A stretch of DNA of 32,516 nucleotides from Paenibacillus dendritiformis (GTDB taxonomy: Bacteria > Bacillota > Bacilli > Paenibacillales > Paenibacillaceae). The position numbers were made by a program, and so were the translations under genes. The stretch spans positions 1 to 32,516 of the forward strand of contig NZ_LDIG01000173.1 in NCBI RefSeq assembly GCF_015845845.1, written 5' to 3'. Of this stretch, positions 9,617 through 15,737 are shown piece by piece. Position 1 is the first letter of the stretch; the number at the start of each line of letters is the position of its first letter. Under the pieces are notes generated by a model. The model made no database searches and had not been told where the DNA came from. It worked only from the letters and a program-made list of their open reading frames with translations.

Positions 9617-9847
9617 ATTGCATGGCAGAAAGGGGCTGTCCCATAAGTAGTTTCTACTGCCTGTAGGATGGCCGATTCCCTTTTGCCTTGGTGCAGGCTG
9701 CTTTGAGGGAGCAATCCGAGCAGTCCTGACTTTGGTAATGCCTCAATTGAATTTCATACCCACGATCGTTTTGCTGGCAATCTGTACACTTTAAGCAGTG
9801 AGCGAATTCCAGCTCCTTTTTATGAAGCTCGCCCTCTACACCTCTTA
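9617..9847. other. Gene-free stretch before the peptide-signalling cassette
   Basis: No convincing reading frame is seen on either strand. GGGGCTGTCCCATAAGTAG at 9632-9650 resembles the termini of several insertion sequences, but no partner repeat is found nearby. Base composition falls toward AT through this stretch, marking the edge of the AT-richer island that follows. Confidence 0.5.
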
Positions 9848-9876
9848 TTTACATACGATTCTTCTTGTGGTAAAAT
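9848..9876 (+). promoter_or_regulatory. Promoter of the peptide-receptor operon
   Basis: TTTACA (9848-9853), 17-nt spacer, TAAAAT (9871-9876). Each hexamer differs from the SigA consensus at one base. The predicted start near 9883 leaves only about 9 nt before the ATG at 9892, which supports the downstream TTG at 9913 as the true start codon. Confidence 0.8.
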
Positions 9877-9912
9877 ATAGATAGTCAAATAATGAAGCAA
9901 GGAGGGCTGATA

Positions 9913-11205
9913 TTGGAAGCCGCAGTCGTCAGAACAATCGGAGAGCTAATCCAAGATACAAGGCGAGCGTTAGATATGACGCTCACTCAGTTATCAGAAT
10001 TATCAGGTGTTCCTAGAGGCACGATATCAAGAATTGAGAATGGCGAAGTAAAGCGTCCAGAATTTTCGAGTGTACAACCATTGGCAGTGACATTGAATAT
10101 CCCCTTTGAGACATTGATTGATTATTACGTAGAGGTTGAGAAAAGATCGGATTCATTGCTGCATATTCTGCAATCAACGATTCAGCAAGAAGGTTCTATT
10201 GAACTGATTCGAAAAGTTGCAACCAAATTTCTTGAATCTCCAAATGAAGACAGCTTTGACTTAACAGAGAAGCTTTACCAATCCATTGACTCCGTTGATA
10301 ATACCTCCGTTGCATTAACATTATACAACCTCATCATTGACTACTCACGATCACATGGAATTATGCCTTACATCGCCAAAGGGATGTATCAACGATACCT
10401 GATTGAACGAAATGATTTCAGCAAACTGAAGGAAACGTATTATAGCGGAAAGTATATTCTTCATTATGCTGATTTCTTGCCCCAACAAGAACGGGTAGAA
10501 CTTTACTACAAGTTAGGAATTCGTGCTCATAACTTAAAGCTTTACAATGAAAGCATTGAACACTGCAGGAAAGTCCTTGCAGAAGATGATGGATCAAGCT
10601 ATTATAGAGTACACTCACTTGGAGTCCTCAGAGACGCATTTTTTGGACTCGGTAAATATGAAGAGTCAGAAATGTACGCTTTGCAATATAAGGAGTTTAA
10701 CTATCCGAACATCCGAGAAAACACAGTTCTTATGGAAGCATTAATAAACGCCAAAAAAGGCAATACAGATCAGACCATCCAACAACTCCTGTCATTCCTT
10801 AAGTCTTGTAGTAATGATTCTGCGATTCCTGCCACAAATCAGCTTCTTCGATTATACTTACAACAAAACAACTTAGAAGGCGCTAAAACTGTCCTTGAGA
10901 GCAGTAAAATAAACCCGTCCACCATAAACAAAAGTAATCCTTTGATTTGTTCGCGATACGCTGATTACCTTCAAGTTCAAGGAGAATACTATTTAGCTAT
11001 TGGGGATTACGAGAATTGCGTAAGTTACTTGATTGAAGGTGCACTGCACTATTCCAGGATTAACGACACAATTGAAGAGAAAAAATGTCTGAACTTGGTT
11101 ATACGTAATCTTTTGGAACAGAATGTTACCGTGTACAAGTCTACACTTGAAAAGTTAAGCGCATATTATACTCATAGCATTAAAGAAACGGAGGTTTCAG
11201 CATGA
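9913..11205 (+). CDS. RRNPP-family peptide receptor/transcription regulator (AloR-like)
   Basis: The TTG at 9913 is chosen because AAGGAGGG lies 6 nt upstream; the ATG at 9892 has no ribosome binding site. The protein has 430 residues. An HTH_3 domain occupies about 8-70, with the recognition region TLTQLSELSGVPRGTISRIENGE. The rest is an all-helical TPR-like array (for example YYKLGIRAHNLKLYNESIEHCRKVL and YLAIGDYENCVSYLIEGALHY). This layout is that of PlcR, NprR, AimR and the AloR proteins described from Paenibacillus polymyxa, which bind a re-imported peptide. The 36-aa peptide gene overlaps its stop, as in such receptor-peptide pairs. AT content is higher than in flanking genes, suggesting transfer. 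Target genes are unknown. Confidence 0.9.
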   Translation: MEAAVVRTIGELIQDTRRALDMTLTQLSELSGVPRGTISRIENGEVKRPEFSSVQPLAVTLNIPFETLIDYYVEVEKRSDSLLHILQSTIQQEGSIELIRKVATKFLESPNEDSFDLTEKLYQSIDSVDNTSVALTLYNLIIDYSRSHGIMPYIAKGMYQRYLIERNDFSKLKETYYSGKYILHYADFLPQQERVELYYKLGIRAHNLKLYNESIEHCRKVLAEDDGSSYYRVHSLGVLRDAFFGLGKYEESEMYALQYKEFNYPNIRENTVLMEALINAKKGNTDQTIQQLLSFLKSCSNDSAIPATNQLLRLYLQQNNLEGAKTVLESSKINPSTINKSNPLICSRYADYLQVQGEYYLAIGDYENCVSYLIEGALHYSRINDTIEEKKCLNLVIRNLLEQNVTVYKSTLEKLSAYYTHSIKETEVSA

Positions 11206-11312
11206 AGCGGTTTTTCAAAAAATGGTACGTTAAATCCCTTCTCTGCGCAGTCATCCTTGTAACAACGGCAGCGGCATTCTCAGGAGATCATGGCAGCATA
11301 CATCCGTGGTAG
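11202..11312 (+). CDS. Secreted signalling-peptide precursor (AloP/Phr-like)
   Basis: This 36-codon gene overlaps the receptor stop by 4 nt (ATGA) and has GGAGG 7 nt upstream of its ATG. The product starts with a basic region (MKRFFKKWYVK), continues with a hydrophobic core (SLLCAVILVTTAAA) and ends in a short polar tail FSGDHGSIHPW. This is a Sec-type export signal plus a C-terminal pro-peptide. By analogy with Phr, PapR and AloP, proteolysis would release a 5-10 residue signal from the tail; plausible cuts are after AAA or within SGDHG. A terminator follows directly, so receptor and peptide form a closed two-gene operon. The link is inferred from architecture, not from sequence similarity. 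Confidence 0.85.
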   Translation: MKRFFKKWYVKSLLCAVILVTTAAAFSGDHGSIHPW

Positions 11313-11318
11313 TCGAAG

Positions 11319-11346
11319 AAGCACCTTGCAGGTGCTTTTTCATTTT
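11319..11346 (+). terminator. Rho-independent terminator after the signalling-peptide gene
   Basis: AAGCACC and GGTGCTT form a 7-bp stem around TTGCA, followed by a T-rich tail (TTTTTCATTTT). It lies 7 nt past the peptide stop codon. Confidence 0.88.
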
Positions 11347-11392
11347 CCGACAAAATGCACCAGTTACACAATTATACATTTTTTTGGCGAAA

Positions 11393-11424
11393 CGTACATT
11401 ACACTCAATAGAGTTAGATGTACG
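11393..11424 (+). promoter_or_regulatory. Inverted repeat upstream of the Spo0E-like gene
   Basis: CGTACAT (11393-11399) and ATGTACG (11418-11424) are perfect 7-bp inverted arms 18 nt apart, the second ending 1 nt before the GAGGTGA ribosome binding site. It could be an operator or an mRNA hairpin that limits access to that site. Confidence 0.4.
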
Positions 11425-11438
11425 TGAGGTGAACGGCC

Positions 11439-11606
11439 ATTAAGTCTATTGAGGAAAAAATAAACGAGTTAAGGAGAAAGTTAGTTGAGGCGGTGGGAAC
11501 TAAAGGGAAATTTACGGATGAAGAAGTCGTTCGGATCAGCCAACAACTGGATTCATACATAGTTGAGTTACAGTCGCGTCAAGCTGCAAAAAGAAGGGAT
11601 CAATAA
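11439..11606 (+). CDS. Spo0E-like aspartyl-phosphate phosphatase, probable ATT start
   Basis: The 55-codon frame reads KSIEEKINELRRKLVEAVG, then DEEVVRISQQLDSYIVELQ and a basic end. The SQQLDSYI block is the signature of the Spo0E family (PF09388), small two-helix proteins that dephosphorylate Spo0A-P and so delay sporulation. The frame contains no ATG, and an in-frame TGA lies three codons before the proposed start. GAGGTGA sits 6 nt before ATT at 11439, so ATT is the best start; the only other candidate, an internal GTG at about codon 19, would remove the first helix. It follows the receptor-peptide operon by 126 nt, on the same strand beyond a terminator, and may be its functional output. 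Confidence 0.75.
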   Translation: MKSIEEKINELRRKLVEAVGTKGKFTDEEVVRISQQLDSYIVELQSRQAAKRRDQ

Positions 11607-11649
11607 AGTCTTGGATGCTATAGTTCCAACGATGCATGCCTGTTGTCTT

Positions 11650-11687
11650 ACAACGAACGCCGCACTGCCGTTCCCGGCGATGCGGCG
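11650..11687 (-). terminator. Terminator of infC-rpmI-rplT
   Basis: On the minus strand CGCCGCA (11687-11681) pairs with TGCGGCG (11664-11658), with further pairing inside, followed by TTCGTTGT. It lies 18 nt past the rplT stop. The T-tract is modest. Confidence 0.65.
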
Positions 11688-11704
11688 CTCTATATGAATC
11701 CAGC

Positions 11705-12064
11705 TTACGCGTTTACTTTTTCTTTGGCTACCGCTGCAAGAGAGCTGAATGCATTGGCATCGTTGACGGCCATGTCAGCCAGCATTTTGCGGTTGATGTC
11801 CACGCCTGCCAGCTTCAAGCCGTGCATCATTTTGCTGTAGGACAGTCCGTTCATGCGAGCTGCCGCGTTGATGCGGGCGATCCACAGCTTGCGGAAGTCA
11901 CGCTTCCGTTGACGGCGATCGCGGTATGCATACAGCAACGATTTCATCACTTGCTCGTTCGCTGTTTTGAAGATGCGGTGTTTGGAACCGAAGTATCCCT
12001 TTGCCAGTTTCAATACTTTCTTATGACGACGACGTGTCGTAAATCCGCCTTTTACTCGTGCCAT
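11705..12064 (-). CDS. rplT: 50S ribosomal protein L20
   Basis: The 119-residue basic protein begins [20 protein letters not shown] and contains the family block [20 protein letters not shown] and [23 protein letters not shown]. It binds 23S rRNA early in 50S assembly and in bacteria also represses its own operon by binding the leader mRNA. The start ATG has GGGAGG upstream. It is the last gene of infC-rpmI-rplT, 37 nt after rpmI. Confidence 0.98.
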   Translation of the reverse strand: MARVKGGFTTRRRHKKVLKLAKGYFGSKHRIFKTANEQVMKSLLYAYRDRRQRKRDFRKLWIARINAAARMNGLSYSKMMHGLKLAGVDINRKMLADMAVNDANAFSSLAAVAKEKVNA

Positions 12065-12101
12065 TTCGTATTAACCTCCCGATTCGATGTCTCCGAATTG
12101 C

Positions 12102-12302
12102 TTATTTCAAGTTTTTCAATTGCTGCTTCATGCGGTTAACGTCGCCTGCTGCCATCACTGGGCTCGTTGCCAGGTTGCGCTTTTGGCGTTGCGATTTATG
12201 GGAAAGCAAATGGTTGCGGTACGCTTTGTAGCGACGCACTTTACCAGTACCCGTAATTTTGAAGCGGCCCTTCAAGCTGCTATGCGTTTTCATCTTAGGC
12301 AT
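12102..12302 (-). CDS. rpmI: 50S ribosomal protein L35
   Basis: The 66-residue protein begins MPKMKTHSSLKGRFKITGTGK and is rich in Lys and Arg, as typical L35. The ATG at 12302 is preferred over an upstream TTG (12308) because MPKMKTH is the conserved N-terminus and GAGGAGG lies at proper distance. It is the middle gene of the operon, 66 nt after infC. Confidence 0.98.
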   Translation of the reverse strand: MPKMKTHSSLKGRFKITGTGKVRRYKAYRNHLLSHKSQRQKRNLATSPVMAAGDVNRMKQQLKNLK

Positions 12303-12368
12303 AATCAATTATCCTCCTCAAGTTCGGTGTTCATCCATCCCGCCGCCTTATCCTGCGCGGCAGGTCGC

Positions 12369-12881
12369 TTAGGTGCTCTTTGGCGCCAAAATCATAATCA
12401 TGCTGCGGCCTTCCAGCTTCGGAACGCGCTCGACGATGCACAGCTCGTTCGCTTCGGCCAGAACGCGGTCAAGAACCTTCTTGCCGATATCCGCATGGGC
12501 AATCTCGCGTCCGCGGAAACGGACCGAGCATTTGACCTTATCGCCTTCACGCAGGAACTTCAAGACGTTGCGCAGCTTCGTCTGGAAATCATGCTCGTCA
12601 ATGTTCGCGCGGAACCAGACTTCCTTGATATCCACCGTCTTCTGATTCTTGCGCGCTTCTTTCTCTTTCTTCTGCTGCTCGTAGCGGAACTTGCCGTAGT
12701 CCATAATCCGGCATACGGGCGGCTTCGCTTGCGGAGCCACATTCACCAGGTCCAAGTTCGCGTCGTAAGCCATCTGCAGCGCTTCGCGGAACGGCTTGAT
12801 GCCGATCTGCTCCCCTTCCGGGCCGACCAGTCGAACTTCCTTCGCACGAATCTCCTCGTTAACCAAATGATCTTTGCTAAT
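12369..12881 (-). CDS. infC: Translation initiation factor IF-3 (ATT start)
   Basis: IF-3 binds the 30S subunit and proofreads start-codon selection. The conserved N-terminus (ISKDHLVNEEIRAKEVRLVG) begins at an ATT codon at 12881, with GGAGGTG about 7 nt upstream. Rare AUU-type starts are the known hallmark of infC and let IF-3 repress its own translation. A longer frame beginning near 12911 only translates the ribosome binding site region. The 170-residue protein has the N-terminal domain, a Lys/Glu-rich linker (RYEQQKKEKEARKNQ), and the C-terminal domain with IDEHDFQTKLRNVLKFLREGDKVK and RGREIAHADIG. Confidence 0.97.
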   Translation of the reverse strand: MSKDHLVNEEIRAKEVRLVGPEGEQIGIKPFREALQMAYDANLDLVNVAPQAKPPVCRIMDYGKFRYEQQKKEKEARKNQKTVDIKEVWFRANIDEHDFQTKLRNVLKFLREGDKVKCSVRFRGREIAHADIGKKVLDRVLAEANELCIVERVPKLEGRSMIMILAPKST

Positions 12882-13100
12882 GGTGTGCCACCTCCATAAT
12901 CGAATTCCCACTTCGCCCTTGCAAACTTATATTGTATGCAAAAAGGGATGCGGACTCAAGAGCCCACATCCCTCACATAGACCAATTATCATCATGTGAA
13001 ACACCGCCAACGCGGCAATCGTCATAACCAGCCAACTTGCGTCGGTCAGGTGAGAAGCGGGCGCTCCTGCTTAAATCTAAAACATATGCAATTTGAACAC
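12882..13100 (-). ncRNA. L20-type ribosomal leader of infC-rpmI-rplT
   Basis: A leader of about 215 nt separates promoter and infC. It contains CAGGAGCGCCCGCTTCTCACCTG (about 13059-13037), typical of Firmicute infC leaders, several GC-rich helices, and then the attenuator hairpin. In Bacillus the L20 protein binds such a leader and favours termination. The assignment rests on operon context and architecture; a covariance-model search (Rfam L20 leader) would be decisive. Confidence 0.8.
12939..12973 (-). terminator. Leader terminator (attenuator) upstream of infC
   Basis: On the minus strand GGGATGTGGGCTC and GAGTCCGCATCCC form a long near-perfect stem, followed by TTTTTG (12944-12939). It lies between promoter and infC and so acts as an attenuator rather than as an end-of-gene terminator. 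Confidence 0.88.
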
Positions 13101-13106
13101 TCAATT

Positions 13107-13136
13107 ACTATATCACTCTTGCGCGCTCATTGTCAA
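13107..13136 (-). promoter_or_regulatory. Promoter of infC-rpmI-rplT
   Basis: Perfect TTGACA (13136-13131), 18-nt spacer, TATAGT (13112-13107) on the minus strand. It begins 32 nt after the stop of the upstream glycosyltransferase gene, which has no obvious terminator, so read-through into this operon is possible. Confidence 0.82.
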
Positions 13137-13167
13137 GACATTCTTCACGCTCCGGGACCGCCCCGAA

Positions 13168-14409
13168 TCAGGACACCTGCTTGCCCTGCATTTCCTCCAA
13201 GCGCACGACGCGCGTATGCTCGGTATGGCTCCATACTTTGTTGTTCTGCGTGAAGAACGCATAGAACGTAATCGGCCACCAGGACAGCAGATAGATTGGG
13301 AACGTGATGAGCGACGCGTAGATGCGCCACGACTTGACGCCCTCCAGCACGAGGGCCAGCACGAACACGCTGCAGGTCAGCACCATCGACACGACCGTCA
13401 CCCATGACGGCAAATATTCAAAGAACGTGGCCACGTTCGGCCCGTTGAAAATCGCCGCGTCCACCCACAAGAAGGCGGTCATGAGAAACGTCAGCAGCAC
13501 GGTGTAGACCGTAATCGTATAGAGCGCCATATCGAACTTCGCCATATTGCGCTCCTTGATGCTCTGCCACAGCAGCGGGAAGAAATAGCGGCGCGCCACC
13601 GTAAAGTGGCCCTGCATCCAGCGAAGACGCTGGCGTGCCGACGCCTTGAACGTCAACGGCTTCTCGTCGTATACGCGCGCATTGTAATTCAGCACCGGGT
13701 TGATGCCATTCATGACGCAGCGCGCCGTGAACTCCAGGTCCTCGACCAGGCTCGTCGCGCCCCAGCCCATATCCTTCAGCAGCTGGCTATCGAAGCACAT
13801 TCCGGTTCCTCCAAGGAAGTTCGCCAATTTCAAATTTTTGCGGGACAGCTGCCACAGCCGGTTGCAATACCAGTAAGTGACCCCGTAAGCGGCCGTAATC
13901 CACGAGTCATGCGGGTTCTTCGTATCGATATAGCCCTGGATGACACGCGCGCCGGAGCACAGATCATTGTTCATTTCACGCAGGAAATCCATGCTGACCA
14001 GATTGTCCGCGTCGAGCATGACGACCGCATCGTACTGGCGCGGCATCTCCCACAGATTCTTCAGCATCCATTCAATGGCATAGCCCTTGCCGCGCTGATG
14101 AGGATTGTGGCGCTCGCAGGCCTGCACGCCATGCTCTCTTACGATGTCCGCCGTGTTGTCGGTACAGTTATCGCAAATGACAAAGATGTCATACATTTCC
14201 TTCGGATAGTCGAGCTGCTTCAAGTTCTCGACAAGCGCTCCAATTACCGCTTCTTCGTTATGTGCGGCCACAATGACGGCGAACGATTTCTGCGGGTCGT
14301 AGGTTTGTCGTTTCTTTTCACGGTAAATGCCGAACAGCGACAAGGTGAATTGATACACCCCGAGCGCGGCCAACAACACCTGCAAGCCGATAAATAACTT
14401 ATCCACCAT
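13168..14409 (-). CDS. Processive family-2 glycosyltransferase, membrane-bound
   Basis: The 413-residue protein has an N-terminal membrane helix (VDKLFIGLQVLLAALGVYQFTL), a GT2 catalytic domain starting VIVAAHNEE, the sugar-nucleotide/metal motif DADN, the general-base region SLVEDLEFTARC and the processive-enzyme motif QRLRWMQGH, followed by about four C-terminal membrane segments. This order is that of polysaccharide synthases such as hyaluronan or poly-GlcNAc synthases and of glycosyltransferases that extend glycans through the membrane. The substrate is unknown. The ATG has AAGGGGG upstream. It stands alone, behind a 5' region with two possible promoters. Confidence 0.88.
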   Translation of the reverse strand: MVDKLFIGLQVLLAALGVYQFTLSLFGIYREKKRQTYDPQKSFAVIVAAHNEEAVIGALVENLKQLDYPKEMYDIFVICDNCTDNTADIVREHGVQACERHNPHQRGKGYAIEWMLKNLWEMPRQYDAVVMLDADNLVSMDFLREMNNDLCSGARVIQGYIDTKNPHDSWITAAYGVTYWYCNRLWQLSRKNLKLANFLGGTGMCFDSQLLKDMGWGATSLVEDLEFTARCVMNGINPVLNYNARVYDEKPLTFKASARQRLRWMQGHFTVARRYFFPLLWQSIKERNMAKFDMALYTITVYTVLLTFLMTAFLWVDAAIFNGPNVATFFEYLPSWVTVVSMVLTCSVFVLALVLEGVKSWRIYASLITFPIYLLSWWPITFYAFFTQNNKVWSHTEHTRVVRLEEMQGKQVS

Positions 14410-14457
14410 GTTGGTGTCCCCCTTTTAACCCCTGATGATATTTCACTTTTTCTGTAA

Positions 14458-14492
14458 GCATGCCTTTTCTTTGTTTTTCATGGCATGCCTTT
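14458..14492. repeat. Direct repeat upstream of the glycosyltransferase gene
   Basis: GCATGCCTTT occurs at 14458-14467 and again at 14483-14492, 25 nt apart, about 50-85 nt before the glycosyltransferase start. Helical-turn-like spacing next to a promoter is compatible with a regulator-binding site. Confidence 0.35.
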
Positions 14493-14675
14493 GTCATGTT
14501 TACCCCGGCAGAAAACGGTCGATCCCGATTTTCTAACGTTTGCATCCGTTTGTCAAAAACCTAATATTGGCTTTCATACGTTATTTGCTTCATTTTCATG
14601 CAAGAATGATCGTGAAGTGGCAGGCGTTCGGGCTCTGACGGGGTATTTTCTTTATTTTCGTCCAAATGCTAAGAA

Positions 14676-14704
14676 ATTATGGCTTTGGACCCCCATTTCG
14701 TCAA
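14676..14704 (-). promoter_or_regulatory. Candidate promoter of the GT2 glycosyltransferase
   Basis: TTGACG (14704-14699), 17-nt spacer and CATAAT (14681-14676) on the minus strand. A second candidate closer to the gene has TTGACA near 14555 with a weak -10 (GAAAAT). Use of the upstream one would give a 5' leader of about 260 nt. Confidence 0.5.
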
Positions 14705-15000
14705 AAAAAGATATCGAACCCGAGCATAAAGGCATTCCGCCTTGCCTTGGACCGTATGGGCATACGCCTACATCATATTATAACGTAACAGCCCATGCAA
14801 AGGTTGCTGACCAAAATCAACCTGCCGAGGCTGACTTGCAGCTATCACCATGTTACCCGCTGCGTCCAAAAGTGAAACATCCTTCAGGCACTTCTGTTGC
14901 AATCAGGAGAAACGTCCCAGAGTCCAAGGGGAGGGTACTTTAGGATAGGACATCATTCGTCAAGCTTCGCCGCCGGTCCGGATGCATCTTCACAATAGGA
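14705..15000. other. Gene-free stretch between divergent promoters
   Basis: No supported gene is seen. The only clear structure is the perfect palindrome CGTATGGGCATACG-type inverted repeat at 14753-14766 (6-bp arms). A 152-codon frame at 14485-14943 on the plus strand crosses both promoter candidates, has no ribosome binding site and no recognisable motif. Confidence 0.5.
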
Positions 15001-15029
15001 TTGAAATTACGAACAAATATAAATATGAT
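15001..15029 (+). promoter_or_regulatory. Promoter of the PAP2-glycosyltransferase operon
   Basis: TTGAAA (15001-15006), 17-nt spacer, TATGAT (15024-15029), each one base from consensus. The start site near 15036 leaves about 110 nt of 5' leader before the PAP2 gene. Confidence 0.72.
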
Positions 15030-15062
15030 TAAGTATGCTTCTCGGTTCCAAGGAAGGGGTAC

Positions 15063-15101
15063 ATGAAAAATTCACAAATTCCTTATCTTCTGTTAATGTA
15101 A
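15063..15101 (+). CDS. Possible 12-codon leader peptide before the PAP2 gene
   Basis: AAGGAAGGGG precedes ATG at 15063 and the frame ends at TAA (15099-15101), encoding MKNSQIPYLLLM. It sits wholly within the predicted 5' leader of the PAP2 operon. A real leader peptide could control downstream translation, but such short frames arise by chance; only the good ribosome binding site supports it. Confidence 0.3.
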   Translation: MKNSQIPYLLLM

Positions 15102-15147
15102 AGTTGTTACGATTGCATCAAAATCTATCGCATAACGGAGGGGTAAC

Positions 15148-15678
15148 ATGTTGACCCGTGTTATCGCGTGGCTTGGATACCGTGAACGGCAGTTGTTTCT
15201 GTGGATTAATCAGCGTCTTCATCATCACTGGATGAACATGGTGCTCTATACAATGACTCATCTTGGAGGAGCGACATTCACGATCGCATTCTCGCTTATC
15301 CTTGGCCTGTTCGCGCCTGACCCTTGGAGCCGGATTGGCTGGCAGTGTCTGGTTGCGCTGGCTGTAAGCCATATTCCTGTTTTTCTTATCAAAAAATGGT
15401 ACCCGCGGGTTCGCCCCCATCTGGCGCTGCCCGGTATACGAACGTTTCGCAAGCCGCTCATCGACCACTCGTTCCCTTCGGGACATACGACGGCCATCTT
15501 TTCGATCGTTATGCCGATTATGATGGCCTTTCCGATTCTGACCTGGGCGCTGCTTCCGGTCGCCTTGATCGTGGCGATGTCGCGCATGTATCTCGGCCTT
15601 CATTATCCTTCCGATTGCCTGGCAGGGGCCTTGATCGGAACCGGGGCGGCCGTCGGCACGGTCTCCTTCTGGACATAA
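15148..15678 (+). CDS. PAP2-superfamily membrane phosphatase (undecaprenyl-PP phosphatase-like)
   Basis: The 176-residue protein has about five membrane segments and the three PAP2 motifs in order: KKWYPRVRP (KxxxxxxRP type), FPSGHTT, and SRMYLGLHYPSD with the catalytic His and Asp. Such enzymes dephosphorylate lipid phosphates at the outer membrane face; BcrC-type members recycle undecaprenyl diphosphate and others act on phosphatidic acid or phosphatidylglycerophosphate. The ATG has GGAGGGG upstream. The adjacent downstream gene is a diacylglycerol glycosyltransferase homologue 59 nt away, so a role in membrane-lipid turnover is reasonable but inferred. Confidence 0.88.
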   Translation: MLTRVIAWLGYRERQLFLWINQRLHHHWMNMVLYTMTHLGGATFTIAFSLILGLFAPDPWSRIGWQCLVALAVSHIPVFLIKKWYPRVRPHLALPGIRTFRKPLIDHSFPSGHTTAIFSIVMPIMMAFPILTWALLPVALIVAMSRMYLGLHYPSDCLAGALIGTGAAVGTVSFWT

Positions 15679-15737
15679 CGGGCCGTGAATTCGTCAACCA
15701 AGCAGTAACATTAATGAGGATAGAAGGGTGACCAATT

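Noticed and set aside
9632..9650. GGGGCTGTCCCATAAGTAG resembling an insertion-sequence end
   Set aside because: No partner inverted repeat or transposase remnant is visible nearby, so a solo IS end or MITE cannot be supported.
14768..14902. 44-codon minus-strand frame with a protein-like stretch (VSLLDAAGNMVIAAS)
   Set aside because: Only a TTG start without a ribosome binding site and no known family; conservation across relatives would be needed.
14485..14943. 152-codon plus-strand frame in the GT2-PAP2 intergenic region
   Set aside because: No ribosome binding site, no recognisable motif, overlaps promoter candidates on both strands, Pro/Cys/His-rich random composition.
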